Shown: one piece after another, positions 26,863 through 34,326 of the stretch
Layout: every line of letters begins with the position of its first letter
Numbering within the stretch: position 1 is the stretch's first letter
Assembly (NCBI RefSeq): GCF_005049105.1
Contig: NZ_SUKA01000003.1
Location: 496,001-560,000, forward strand
Length of the DNA: 64,000 nucleotides
Source: Sphingobacterium alkalisoli
GTDB lineage: Bacteria > Bacteroidota > Bacteroidia > Sphingobacteriales > Sphingobacteriaceae
Reading direction: 5' to 3'
Made by a program: the position numbers and the translations under genes
Notes under the pieces: generated by a model
Seen by the model: the letters and a program-made list of their open reading frames with translations, nothing else
Told to the model about the DNA's origin: nothing
Database searches by the model: none

Positions 26863-26875
26863 TTTTAAGATTATT

Positions 26876-27016
26876 TTATGATTCGACCTCTAGCGGAAAG
26901 ATGATCTGGCACTTGCGCGCCGGATCTCTTTCTTGTAATAAGTCGGTCATCTCTTCTAGGGAAATGGGCGTATTGGCTAATACATCCCACATTTCCAAAA
27001 GCTGATTTAATTCCAT
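26876..27016 (-). CDS. 46-residue peptide (possible precursor or signal peptide)
   Basis: A short ORF: MELNQLLEMWDVLANTPISL, then EEMTDLLQERDPARK and the tail CQIIFPLEVES. The first ~32 residues are an acidic amphipathic helix, like leader regions of small modified peptides; the last ~11 are hydrophobic with a single Cys. No signal peptide or double-Gly site. It is the first gene of the minus-strand group acyltransferase-like, kinase, regulator, HTH. The upstream region has two small hairpins (27058-27072 and 27071-27085). I do not recognise the family; coding status rests on position, composition and an intact frame. Confidence 0.45.
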   Translation of the reverse strand: MELNQLLEMWDVLANTPISLEEMTDLLQERDPARKCQIIFPLEVES

Positions 27017-27176
27017 TTTGAATATGATGTCAATATAAAACCATAGTCCGGTCTCGCACCGGATTTACGGCTTCAGGCACTGAAGACTAGCGATCGATCG
27101 AGATAAAATTGTGGTAAAAAGAAACGAAATCAAAGCTCCTGTAGGTAAGATGCAGGTTGCATAAGGTAATGATGTT

Positions 27177-27202
27177 GTTTGCCAAAAAGATTATAGGCAA
27201 AC
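27177..27202. promoter_or_regulatory. Inverted repeat upstream of the AraC gene
   Basis: GTTTGCC (27177-27183) and GGCAAAC (27196-27202) form a 7-bp inverted repeat with 12 bases between. A direct repeat ATTATAGGC occurs twice just after it (27190 and 27229 region). It is ~105 bases upstream of the AraC start and could be its own operator. Confidence 0.3.
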
Positions 27203-27308
27203 GGCACTTTATGGGGTAGCAAATGGCATTATAGGCTTACTTTCGTTTTTCTAAAAATGTATTCGGAACTTTAAAACCTATATTTAACTAATTAAATACT
27301 AAACGATT

Positions 27309-28316
27309 ATGAAGAAAAGTTTCCATTTACAGCTCCACGAATATTTTAATTCGGTAGAAAGCCTCGGCGAGCTACAACTCGAACCTACCCTCCTGATGCA
27401 GCATGCCGAAGCCAGCTACTGGAAGACCGGTAAGGACGAGGCCATCCTACAGGAATTTGACGGGCAGCGGGGCTTCCTCTACCACCTTGATGTCACCCTC
27501 GAAGCGGCTCGCATGATTCCACTTGAAATCGACCGGAGCGATCTCCATATCCTGTACGTATTATCCAGTGATGGATCCCTCTTTCTATACGATACAACTG
27601 CCGAGCCCCTTACCGACATTGCTTGCGAGCGGGCACGTTACCTTTATCTGCCACCAGATGATTACGCGATAGAACTGCCTAAGGGCCGCTCGCAGATCTT
27701 CGGACTTTATTTTAGCGGGCGGATATTTCGGCACGGCAACGAGCGACCCTACGATTTTCTTAAGCCACTCATTGCAGCCTACCGCGATAAAGCAGCGGAA
27801 CCACAATGCAGTATCGATTTTAGCGTCGGCCCGCAGACGAAGCTGCAGATCGAGATCATCTGTAGGGAACTACGCGCAAAGCAGCTCAATAACGAAGCTT
27901 TTATCTACGCTAAGCTGATCCAACTGATCGAACTCTCCTTGGAAAAAGTTGGGCAGGAACAGACGAAAGAGCAGCATGATAAGCGCATTGCCGTAAATGC
28001 CCGAAACCTGCTGGCGCTATATATTGAAGATGAAGGACAGTCTGCCAGCTTGAAAAGATTGAAAAAAGATTTAAAGCTCGATTCGGATACCATAAGCCGA
28101 TCTTACAAGCGCTATTTTGGCACGACCTTAAGCGACCTACGAGAAGAATTGCTATTGGAAAAAGCAAAAGAATATCTCCGCGCGGGGCATACCGCTACCG
28201 AGACTGCTTATGCGCTTAATTATAGTTCCATCTATTCATTCAGTCGCTTTTTTAAAACACAGGCCGGCATAAGCGTTAGTGAATATGTACGGCGATTGCG
28301 GAAGGGAGAAGAATGA
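27309..28316 (+). CDS. AraC-family transcriptional regulator (intact copy)
   Basis: A 335-residue regulator. The C-terminal ~100 residues are an AraC HTH: SLKRLKKDLKLDSDTISRSYKRYFG, LREELLLEKAKEYLRAGHTATETAYALNY and SSIYSFSRFFKTQAGISVSEYVR. The N-terminal 220 residues are a cupin-like sensor region of no known ligand. Its 3' half recurs nearly unchanged at 29743-30282, and its last ~64 codons again at 34061-34255, each before an S41 peptidase gene. The intact copy faces a Fic gene, 4 bases apart. Confidence 0.88.
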   Translation: MKKSFHLQLHEYFNSVESLGELQLEPTLLMQHAEASYWKTGKDEAILQEFDGQRGFLYHLDVTLEAARMIPLEIDRSDLHILYVLSSDGSLFLYDTTAEPLTDIACERARYLYLPPDDYAIELPKGRSQIFGLYFSGRIFRHGNERPYDFLKPLIAAYRDKAAEPQCSIDFSVGPQTKLQIEIICRELRAKQLNNEAFIYAKLIQLIELSLEKVGQEQTKEQHDKRIAVNARNLLALYIEDEGQSASLKRLKKDLKLDSDTISRSYKRYFGTTLSDLREELLLEKAKEYLRAGHTATETAYALNYSSIYSFSRFFKTQAGISVSEYVRRLRKGEE

Positions 28317-28320
28317 AAAA

Positions 28321-29436
28321 TTATTCAGAAAGAATGCGGTAAAGTTCCAAATTAAGATAATAAGCACTTCCAGACATTATTCTCTTTTCTAATACGCCCA
28401 TACCTACTAGTTGATCAAGATACTTTCTTGCGGTATTTTCGGCATAATCGGTATCCAAATGTTGTACACGAGTAAATGGTTGGGTAAATAATGCATTTAC
28501 TAAAATAGCTGGTCTACTAAAATCTGTTTCTTTTTCAACCAACTGTAAAATTGCATCTTTAGCGCTGACAATATCATTAATTTTATTATAAGTAATATTT
28601 GCTGTTACCTCTAGTGCTTTGAGCATATATATCAACCACTTTTCCCAGTTGCCACGTTGGGTAACACCTGCCAATCCGGCGTAATATTCCTCTTTGTTTT
28701 CGAGGATATAACGGCTTAAATAAAGGATTGGGTAATCGAGCAAGCCTTTTTTTGTCAGATAGTGAATATTAAAGATACGACCAGTACGCCCATTCCCATC
28801 TCTAAAAGGATGGATTGCTTCAAATTGAAAATGTCCTATAGCCATTTTCAATAGCGGGTCTAAAGGGTATATCTGATCGTCATTCATAAAATCAATTAGA
28901 TTGTTAATCTTCGCTGTTATAATTCCCGTTCCTCTAGGCGGGGTATAAATAGCCTTTCCTGCATTTAGTCCGGTTCCTCCTTGTTTAATATATGTCTGCG
29001 CGACCGGAGGTCTGATCCCATCGCTATATCCGGTAACCGCACGGTATACTTTTTCGAAATAAGCTACATCGAATTTCTGATCATCATTTAAGTATTGATA
29101 ACCTTCCCAAAGTGCCGATCGGTAATTGAGCACCTCTTTTGCTGGTCCACTTGCTTGTTTAACTTGGTCTTGACTATAAGCCTTATACAGCTCATCATCT
29201 GTTGTAAAAATATTTTCAATCGCACTTGAAGCTTTTGCTTCCTGTAAACTAATTGAATTAATGAGCAGGCCTTGATTTGGAATTACAATACTTCGCCCCT
29301 GTAAACGACCTAGCGCAGCTTTGGCATTTCCAAGCTGTTCATAAATAGCTATTGATTGATAAATTTTTTGCTCAATAGGCAGCTCCGGTAATTCATTCCA
29401 TGGTTTATTACGATCTGGATTTATTTTATAAGCCAT
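28321..29436 (-). CDS. Fic family protein (class II, N-terminal inhibitory motif)
   Basis: I start at the ATG at 29436 (MAYKINPD). The 371-residue protein has the Fic motif HPFRDGNGRTGR at about residue 210, giving AMP transfer to Tyr/Ser/Thr hydroxyls in characterised relatives. Upstream, near residue 70, SSAIENI fits the inhibitory motif (S/T)xxxE(G/N), so activity is self-inhibited as in class II Fic proteins. A winged-helix-like C-terminus follows. It sits convergent to AraC inside the duplicated AraC/S41 block, so it is probably an insertion; no antitoxin gene is adjacent, which agrees with the in-protein inhibitor. Confidence 0.92.
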   Translation of the reverse strand: MAYKINPDRNKPWNELPELPIEQKIYQSIAIYEQLGNAKAALGRLQGRSIVIPNQGLLINSISLQEAKASSAIENIFTTDDELYKAYSQDQVKQASGPAKEVLNYRSALWEGYQYLNDDQKFDVAYFEKVYRAVTGYSDGIRPPVAQTYIKQGGTGLNAGKAIYTPPRGTGIITAKINNLIDFMNDDQIYPLDPLLKMAIGHFQFEAIHPFRDGNGRTGRIFNIHYLTKKGLLDYPILYLSRYILENKEEYYAGLAGVTQRGNWEKWLIYMLKALEVTANITYNKINDIVSAKDAILQLVEKETDFSRPAILVNALFTQPFTRVQHLDTDYAENTARKYLDQLVGMGVLEKRIMSGSAYYLNLELYRILSE

Positions 29437-29442
29437 ATACAA

Positions 29443-29742
29443 ATATATGTAAAAAAAAGATCATCACACCTTAAAACAATCCATTTTTTAAGGTAAACGT
29501 AAATTTTCACCTTAAAATGTTTGCTTACATTACAACCGACCTTAAAATTCCATAGTTTTTAATGCTAACGCGAATCTTGGCCTTAAATAAAAACGGAACA
29601 CCTTTAACGACTGCATGCAGTTGATAACCGTACTTATATATTTTTACCATGATACGCGCAGCTTTCGGATCATTTCGAGGATATCTTCGAAATGATCCCA
29701 ACGGCGAAAACTCCATAGAATTTATAAAGCGCAAATAATAGC
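29443..29742. other. Gene-free junction with a 32-bp palindrome
   Basis: The ~300 bases between the Fic start and the AraC relic hold no gene I can support. A near-perfect 32-bp palindrome lies at 29667-29698 (GGATCATTTCGA ... TCGAAATGATCC around GATATC). It is close to the point where homology to the AraC gene begins (29743), so it may mark a recombination breakpoint. Confidence 0.6.
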
Positions 29743-30282
29743 GCCTACCGTGATAAAGCAGCGGAACCACAATGCAGTATCGATTTTAGAGTCGGCCCGC
29801 AGACGAAGCTGCAGATCGAGATCATCTGTAGGGAACTACGCGCGAAGCAGCTCAATAACGAAGCTTTTATCTACGCTAAGCTGATCCAACTGATCGAACT
29901 CTCCTTGGAAAAAGTTGGGCAGGAGCAAACCAAAGAGCAGCATGATAAGCGCATTGCCGTAAATGCCCGAAACCTGCTGGCGCTGTATATTGAAGACGAA
30001 GGACAGTCTGCCAGCTTGAAAAGATTAGAAACAGATTTAAAGCTCGATTCGGATACCATAAGCCGATCTTACAAGCGCTATTTTGGCACGACCTTAAGCG
30101 ACCTACGAGAAGAATTGCTATTGGAAAAAGCAAAAGAATATCTCCGCGCGGGGCATACCGCTACCGAGACTGCTTATGCGCTTAATTATAGTTACATCTA
30201 TTCATTCAGTCGCTTTTTTAAAACACAGGCCGGCATAAGCGTTAGTGAATACATACAGCGGTTGCGATCGGGAGAAGAATAA
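29743..30282 (+). pseudogene. AraC 3' half, duplicate without its N-terminal half
   Basis: From GCC-TAC-CGT-GAT (Ala-Tyr-Arg-Asp) to the stop it copies codons ~156-335 of the AraC gene at 27309-28316 with only scattered substitutions (for example Glu-Thr for Lys-Lys in the HTH). It has no N-terminal sensor part or own start. It could still make a short HTH protein from an internal Met, but as it stands it is a truncated copy. It precedes the first S41 peptidase gene by 64 bases. Confidence 0.85.
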
Positions 30283-30346
30283 TTTCATTTAGCGTCCAAA
30301 AATTGTTATTTTAGAGTATGTTATTTAATTAAACCGCTCTATACTT

Positions 30347-32545
30347 ATGAAAAGCATTCTGACCGTAATATTTACTTTCTTCACGATATACTGCCACGCC
30401 CAGCAAAACGATAAATTTAATTTAGGTTTTGAAGAAAAAAAAGCAAATGCCGCCCTAGCAACAGGTTGGTTTAAATGGGGGACTTATAATCTATCCGTCG
30501 ATTCGCTTAATCATTCGGGCAATCTCGCTGCAAAGATCACGTCTGATGAAGCGAGCGGTAGCTTCGGAAGTATTGCGTATAGCATTCCAGCCAATTACAG
30601 TGGCAAAACGATCAAGCTAGAAGGATACATGAAAATAAAAGACGTTGAAGGCTTTGCCGGGTTGTTGCTCCGTATTGATGGCAATGGAAAATCACTCGTT
30701 TTTGATAACATGCAGAATCAACAGGTAAAAGGCACCAAAGATTGGCAAAAATACAGCGTCACGCTCGATTATCCGGAAGATGGAGAACTTATCCTTGTAG
30801 CGGGTATGCTATCTGGAAAAGGCGAAGCCTGGTTTGATGACTTTGTGGTCACAATCGATGGTCAGGACGTGCAGATGCTACAAGAGAAGCAATTACCAAA
30901 AGCACAAACAGACAAAGAGTTTGATAACGGATCTACTATAAATCTATCCAAATTATCACCAAAGCAACTGGATAATTTAGAGCTATTGGGTAGAATCTGG
31001 GGCTTCTTAAAATATCATCATCCTGAGATTGCCAAAGGAAACTTCAATTGGGATTATGAACTGTTCCGTTTTCTACCGAAGTATATTGATGCAAATATAG
31101 ACACGCAACGAGATGATCTTTTGGTGAGTTGGATCTATTCTTTAGGCGAGGTAAAAGCATGCCAACCTTGTCTGGAAGCTCCCTCCGAAACTCATTTAAA
31201 GCCTGATTTTTCGTGGATCGAACGTCAGCATGACAAATTAAGAACGGCACTACTACATGTCTATATTAACCGTACAGGTGACGAACACTATTATATTGGC
31301 ATGGCAGCAGGAGTTGGAAACCCGCTGTTTAAAAACGAACAAGCCTATGCAAAAATGTCATACCCCGACGACGGTTTCAGGCTGCTCTCTCTTTACCGCT
31401 ATTGGAATATGATCAACTATTTCTTTCCTTATAAATATTTAACAGACAAGAATTGGGATACGACGTTAAAGGAATACTTACCCGTTTTTATACAGGCAAA
31501 AGACGAATTAGCTTACGAACTTGCTGTACTCCAAATCATAGCCGAGGTTAACGATACACACGCAGGTCTTGGCCAAGGGGCCGATAAAATCGCGGCATGG
31601 AAAGGTATTAATTACCCCACATTCCAGACCCGTTTTATAGAAGATAAACTTACGGTAACCTACCTTTACTATCCCGAGCTGCAGGAAAGTACCGGACTTG
31701 CCGTCGGTGATGTAATCCATAGTATCGACGGGAAAAAAATTGGAGATATCATTACCGAGCGTTCACGCTATTACCCTGCATCCAACAAACCGGCACAGTT
31801 GCGTAATATGGCATATGATCTGTTGCGATCCGATAAGGAATCCATAGAGATCGAATTTACTTCCGCTAATGGCGCAAAGCAAACGAAGGTATTGACGCTC
31901 TATCCCGGTGATAGCCTCCGTACCTACACGCGGATCAACCCAAAACCGCCTGAATCTTTTAAAATGCTCGACGATAATATCGGGTACATCACCTTACAGA
32001 CGATAAAGTCGGAAGACATTCCTCATATCAAGAAGGATTTTGGTCAGGCAAAAGGCATCATCATAGATATCAGGAACTATCCTGCCACATTCGTTCCATT
32101 TACGTTAGGCTCTTATTTCATTTCAGGAAGCAGCCCCTTTGTGAAGTTCACTACGGGAAGTCTGGATCATCCTGGCTTTTTTACGCTTTCTGATAATCTA
32201 AAAATAACCAACAAGCAAAAGCATTACAAAGGACCTGTCGTCGTCCTTGTCAACGAGTTAAGCATCAGCCAATCCGAATATACGGCTATGGCCTTTAGGG
32301 CTGGTACAAATACGACCATCATGGGAAGTACAACGGCGGGAGCCGACGGGAATGTTTCGGAAATATGGCTTCCCGGTGGCCTCCGTACTGCAATTTCGGG
32401 CGTAGGTATTTATTATCCTGATGGCACGGAAACACAGCGTGTAGGCATTATTCCAGACATCGAGGTTAAACCAACTGTCGAAGGGATACGCAATGGAAAA
32501 GATGAATTGTTGGAAAAAGCCATATCGCTTATTAAAGAAAAATAG
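30347..32545 (+). CDS. S41-family peptidase, first copy
   Basis: A 732-residue exported protein (signal peptide cleaved near CHAQ, ~19). Residues ~25-170 form a jelly-roll-like domain (WYFKWGTYNLSVDS style, EGYMKIKDVEGFAG, GEAWFDDFVV). Then the S41 helical part (LLGRIWGFLKYHHPEIAKG, NWDYELFRFLP), a PDZ-like segment (GDVIHSIDGKKIGDI) and the tail-protease core: GIIIDIRNYP, VVLVNELSISQSEYTAMA with the likely nucleophile Ser in SQSEY, and GSTTAGADGNVS. It is closely related along its whole length to the second copy at 34327-36546. It is probably periplasmic or surface-anchored; substrate unknown. Confidence 0.9.
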   Translation: MKSILTVIFTFFTIYCHAQQNDKFNLGFEEKKANAALATGWFKWGTYNLSVDSLNHSGNLAAKITSDEASGSFGSIAYSIPANYSGKTIKLEGYMKIKDVEGFAGLLLRIDGNGKSLVFDNMQNQQVKGTKDWQKYSVTLDYPEDGELILVAGMLSGKGEAWFDDFVVTIDGQDVQMLQEKQLPKAQTDKEFDNGSTINLSKLSPKQLDNLELLGRIWGFLKYHHPEIAKGNFNWDYELFRFLPKYIDANIDTQRDDLLVSWIYSLGEVKACQPCLEAPSETHLKPDFSWIERQHDKLRTALLHVYINRTGDEHYYIGMAAGVGNPLFKNEQAYAKMSYPDDGFRLLSLYRYWNMINYFFPYKYLTDKNWDTTLKEYLPVFIQAKDELAYELAVLQIIAEVNDTHAGLGQGADKIAAWKGINYPTFQTRFIEDKLTVTYLYYPELQESTGLAVGDVIHSIDGKKIGDIITERSRYYPASNKPAQLRNMAYDLLRSDKESIEIEFTSANGAKQTKVLTLYPGDSLRTYTRINPKPPESFKMLDDNIGYITLQTIKSEDIPHIKKDFGQAKGIIIDIRNYPATFVPFTLGSYFISGSSPFVKFTTGSLDHPGFFTLSDNLKITNKQKHYKGPVVVLVNELSISQSEYTAMAFRAGTNTTIMGSTTAGADGNVSEIWLPGGLRTAISGVGIYYPDGTETQRVGIIPDIEVKPTVEGIRNGKDELLEKAISLIKEK

Positions 32546-32563
32546 TAGCACTATCTTTGAAAC

Positions 32564-32632
32564 ACGAGCGAAGAGTTAACGATATTACAACAAATCTTAT
32601 TCGAGCCACTTGACCTGCGCATTGTATTTTAG
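32564..32632 (+). pseudogene. Relic of the MepB gene start
   Basis: In frame it reads TSEELTILQQILFEPLDLRIVF and stop, matching the start of the intact MepB protein at 36565 (MTDELRVLEQILFEPLGLSV). The start codon is lost and the rest is missing. It shows that the first S41 gene once had a MepB gene behind it, as the second still has. Confidence 0.75.
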
Positions 32633-32660
32633 GGTTCAGCAGCTATAGGCGCTGAACCCT
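32631..32660. terminator. Hairpin after the first S41/MepB relic
   Basis: Perfect 10-bp arms (32631-32640 and 32651-32660) with a 10-base loop. It lies between the plus-strand relic and the end of the minus-strand actin-like gene. It has no strong T-run, so its strength is uncertain. Confidence 0.5.
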
Positions 32661-32671
32661 ACTTACTACAG

Positions 32672-33763
32672 TTAATCGGTTACTGCAGAAAATGTTGATT
32701 GAAAATTATTGTTCGTAATCGGTACCGTATTCTCCACCTTAGCTGCTGATGGCGTACCGATTACCGTATAGGCATTTCCAATATCCAGCCCTACCGCCTT
32801 TTGCGTATGGTTTGGACCACACCATTGTGCCGATCGATGATAATATCCCATGGCCGCGGTATTACCGGCATCCTCAGGAACAATAATATCCAGTACACCG
32901 TCAAATTCGCGCTGAAATAGCTCTAACAGCTCAGGATAAAGCGCTCCTCCACCCACAAGATACAGTTTACTCGCCTGTTCGTAATCAGAATCCGTAAATG
33001 CTTTTCTGAATGTTGGAGACAGAATTTCTTCGTAATAACCAGCAAGGTGGTTGCGTCGCAGTCCAAGCAGATCTTTACGCTTCCGGTCAATTACAATTTC
33101 TCCCTTTTGGAAACCCTGATTGATCATGTGTTCATTTTTCATACCAAGGTAATAGCTACCACTCAGCTCCTGATAGAGATTATTGACGGCATAACGGAGT
33201 CCAGGCGCACTCATACAGGTACGGGCTACCGGTCCAGCGGTGGTACTCAGCGCTGTTTCGCAGGTGCCGTACCCTAAGCTCACGATAAAGAAATTATCGG
33301 CTTCAGCCTGCGGCCCTTTGCGCAACCCATTGATACAGCCCAGTATTTCAGAAGTTATTTCCAAATGGGTAATGGTTAGCTGCGTACGGCCGCGTTCAAT
33401 ACTGTTGATTGTATCTAGCTGATAATCAATCATGACATCCCTTAGGGCAAAAAAATCTTCTGCTTGCTGCTTGTATAAGTCATAAACAGCCGAAGGGAAT
33501 CCAATCGTTAAAACCAATTCACCTGATTTTGCACCCGAAGCTACCAGTAGACCGGCTTTAGCCAATAGCTGGTAATCGATCGAAGCAGGGGAACTGTTGA
33601 TGTTCCGGTAAGGAGCAAGCCCCTGGGAGAGGGCCAGATTGCCCACTAAATATCCAGCACCTGATTCAAAAAGTTGGAGACGCTTGTCCAATGGAGCTGT
33701 AAGTTGCGTAATAGGTTTATTCTGGCGTTCGATAACACTCGGAATACTGATAAATTGTGGCAT
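32672..33763 (-). CDS. Actin-like (ParM/StbA-type) ATPase, circularly permuted
   Basis: A 363-residue protein with the ATP-binding motifs of the actin superfamily in rotated order. Normal ParM-like proteins start with phosphate-1 (DxGxxxxK/V); here the N-terminus starts at the next segment (FISIPSVIERQ, then GYLVGNLAL) and phosphate-1 (AVGLDIGNAYTVIG) is at residues ~323-336, near the C-terminus. Between them are phosphate-2-like IVSLGYGTCETAL (~160-172) and adenosine-type KLYLVGGGALYPE (~266-278). Joining C- to N-terminus restores the usual order. Eight 21-bp iterons lie upstream. A filament-forming DNA-segregation or cytoskeletal role is inferred. Confidence 0.7.
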   Translation of the reverse strand: MPQFISIPSVIERQNKPITQLTAPLDKRLQLFESGAGYLVGNLALSQGLAPYRNINSSPASIDYQLLAKAGLLVASGAKSGELVLTIGFPSAVYDLYKQQAEDFFALRDVMIDYQLDTINSIERGRTQLTITHLEITSEILGCINGLRKGPQAEADNFFIVSLGYGTCETALSTTAGPVARTCMSAPGLRYAVNNLYQELSGSYYLGMKNEHMINQGFQKGEIVIDRKRKDLLGLRRNHLAGYYEEILSPTFRKAFTDSDYEQASKLYLVGGGALYPELLELFQREFDGVLDIIVPEDAGNTAAMGYYHRSAQWCGPNHTQKAVGLDIGNAYTVIGTPSAAKVENTVPITNNNFQSTFSAVTD

Positions 33764-33857
33764 GGCTAATTTTAGTTTAAGTGATGTAAGGTAAAGTTAA
33801 TAAAAACTGATTATCAAATCATTATATCTACCCATTAAATTTATATTAAATTAATCT

Positions 33858-34026
33858 TACCCCAACTTTTACCCGCATTATCCCAATTTTTACCAAAATT
33901 ATCACAACTTTTACCAAAATTATCACAACCTCCACCAGTATTACCCCAATTTTCACCAACATTTTCTCAACTTTAACCAAAAAAAATCACAACTTTTATC
34001 AGTACTACCACAACTTTAACCGATTT
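33858..34026. repeat. Eight 21-bp direct repeats (iterons) upstream of the actin-like gene
   Basis: Units start at 33858, 33879, 33900, 33921, 33942, 33963, 33985 and 34006. The plus-strand consensus is TATCACAACTTTTACCAAAAT, 20 of 21 positions tolerant of change; the core CAACTTTTACC is the best kept. Period 21 is two helical turns, so binding sites would face one side. The array begins 95 bases upstream of the actin-like start. It resembles a parC centromere or replication iterons, but could also be an inert tandem repeat. Confidence 0.85.
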
Positions 34027-34060
34027 TTAGATTTATTTCCTCCGTACCTTTAATCTAGAC

Positions 34061-34255
34061 ACGACCTTAAGCGACCTACGAGAAGAACTGCTACTGGAAA
34101 AAGCAAAAGAATACCTCCGCGAAGGTCAGACCGCTACCCAAACTGCTTATGTGCTTAATTATAGCTCCATTTATTCGTTCAGTCGCTTTTTTAAAACACA
34201 GGCCGGCATGAGTGTTAGTGAATATGTACGGCGATTGCGAACGGGAGAAGAATAA
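34061..34255 (+). pseudogene. AraC 3' tail, second relic
   Basis: In frame from Thr-Thr-Leu-Ser-Asp-Leu to the stop it matches the last 64 codons of the AraC gene (27309-28316) with a few changes (RAGHTATETAYAL becomes REGQTATQTAYVL). It starts right after the iteron array and ends ~70 bases before the second S41 gene. It is too short to be functional. Confidence 0.85.
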
Positions 34256-34326
34256 AAAATGGTGAAGATTTGTACCGGTCCAAAAAAAGACTTATTTTGT
34301 GCTTTCCCAATAAACCACAAAGACTG

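Noticed and set aside
28321..29436. Fic/antitoxin two-gene module
   Set aside because: No antitoxin gene is adjacent; the inhibitory SxxxEN motif is inside the protein itself.
32672..33763. Truncated ordinary ParM with lost N-terminus
   Set aside because: The missing phosphate-1 motif is present at the C-terminus in the same uninterrupted frame, which truncation would not explain.
33858..34026. CRISPR array
   Set aside because: The 21-bp units are directly adjacent with no spacers between them.
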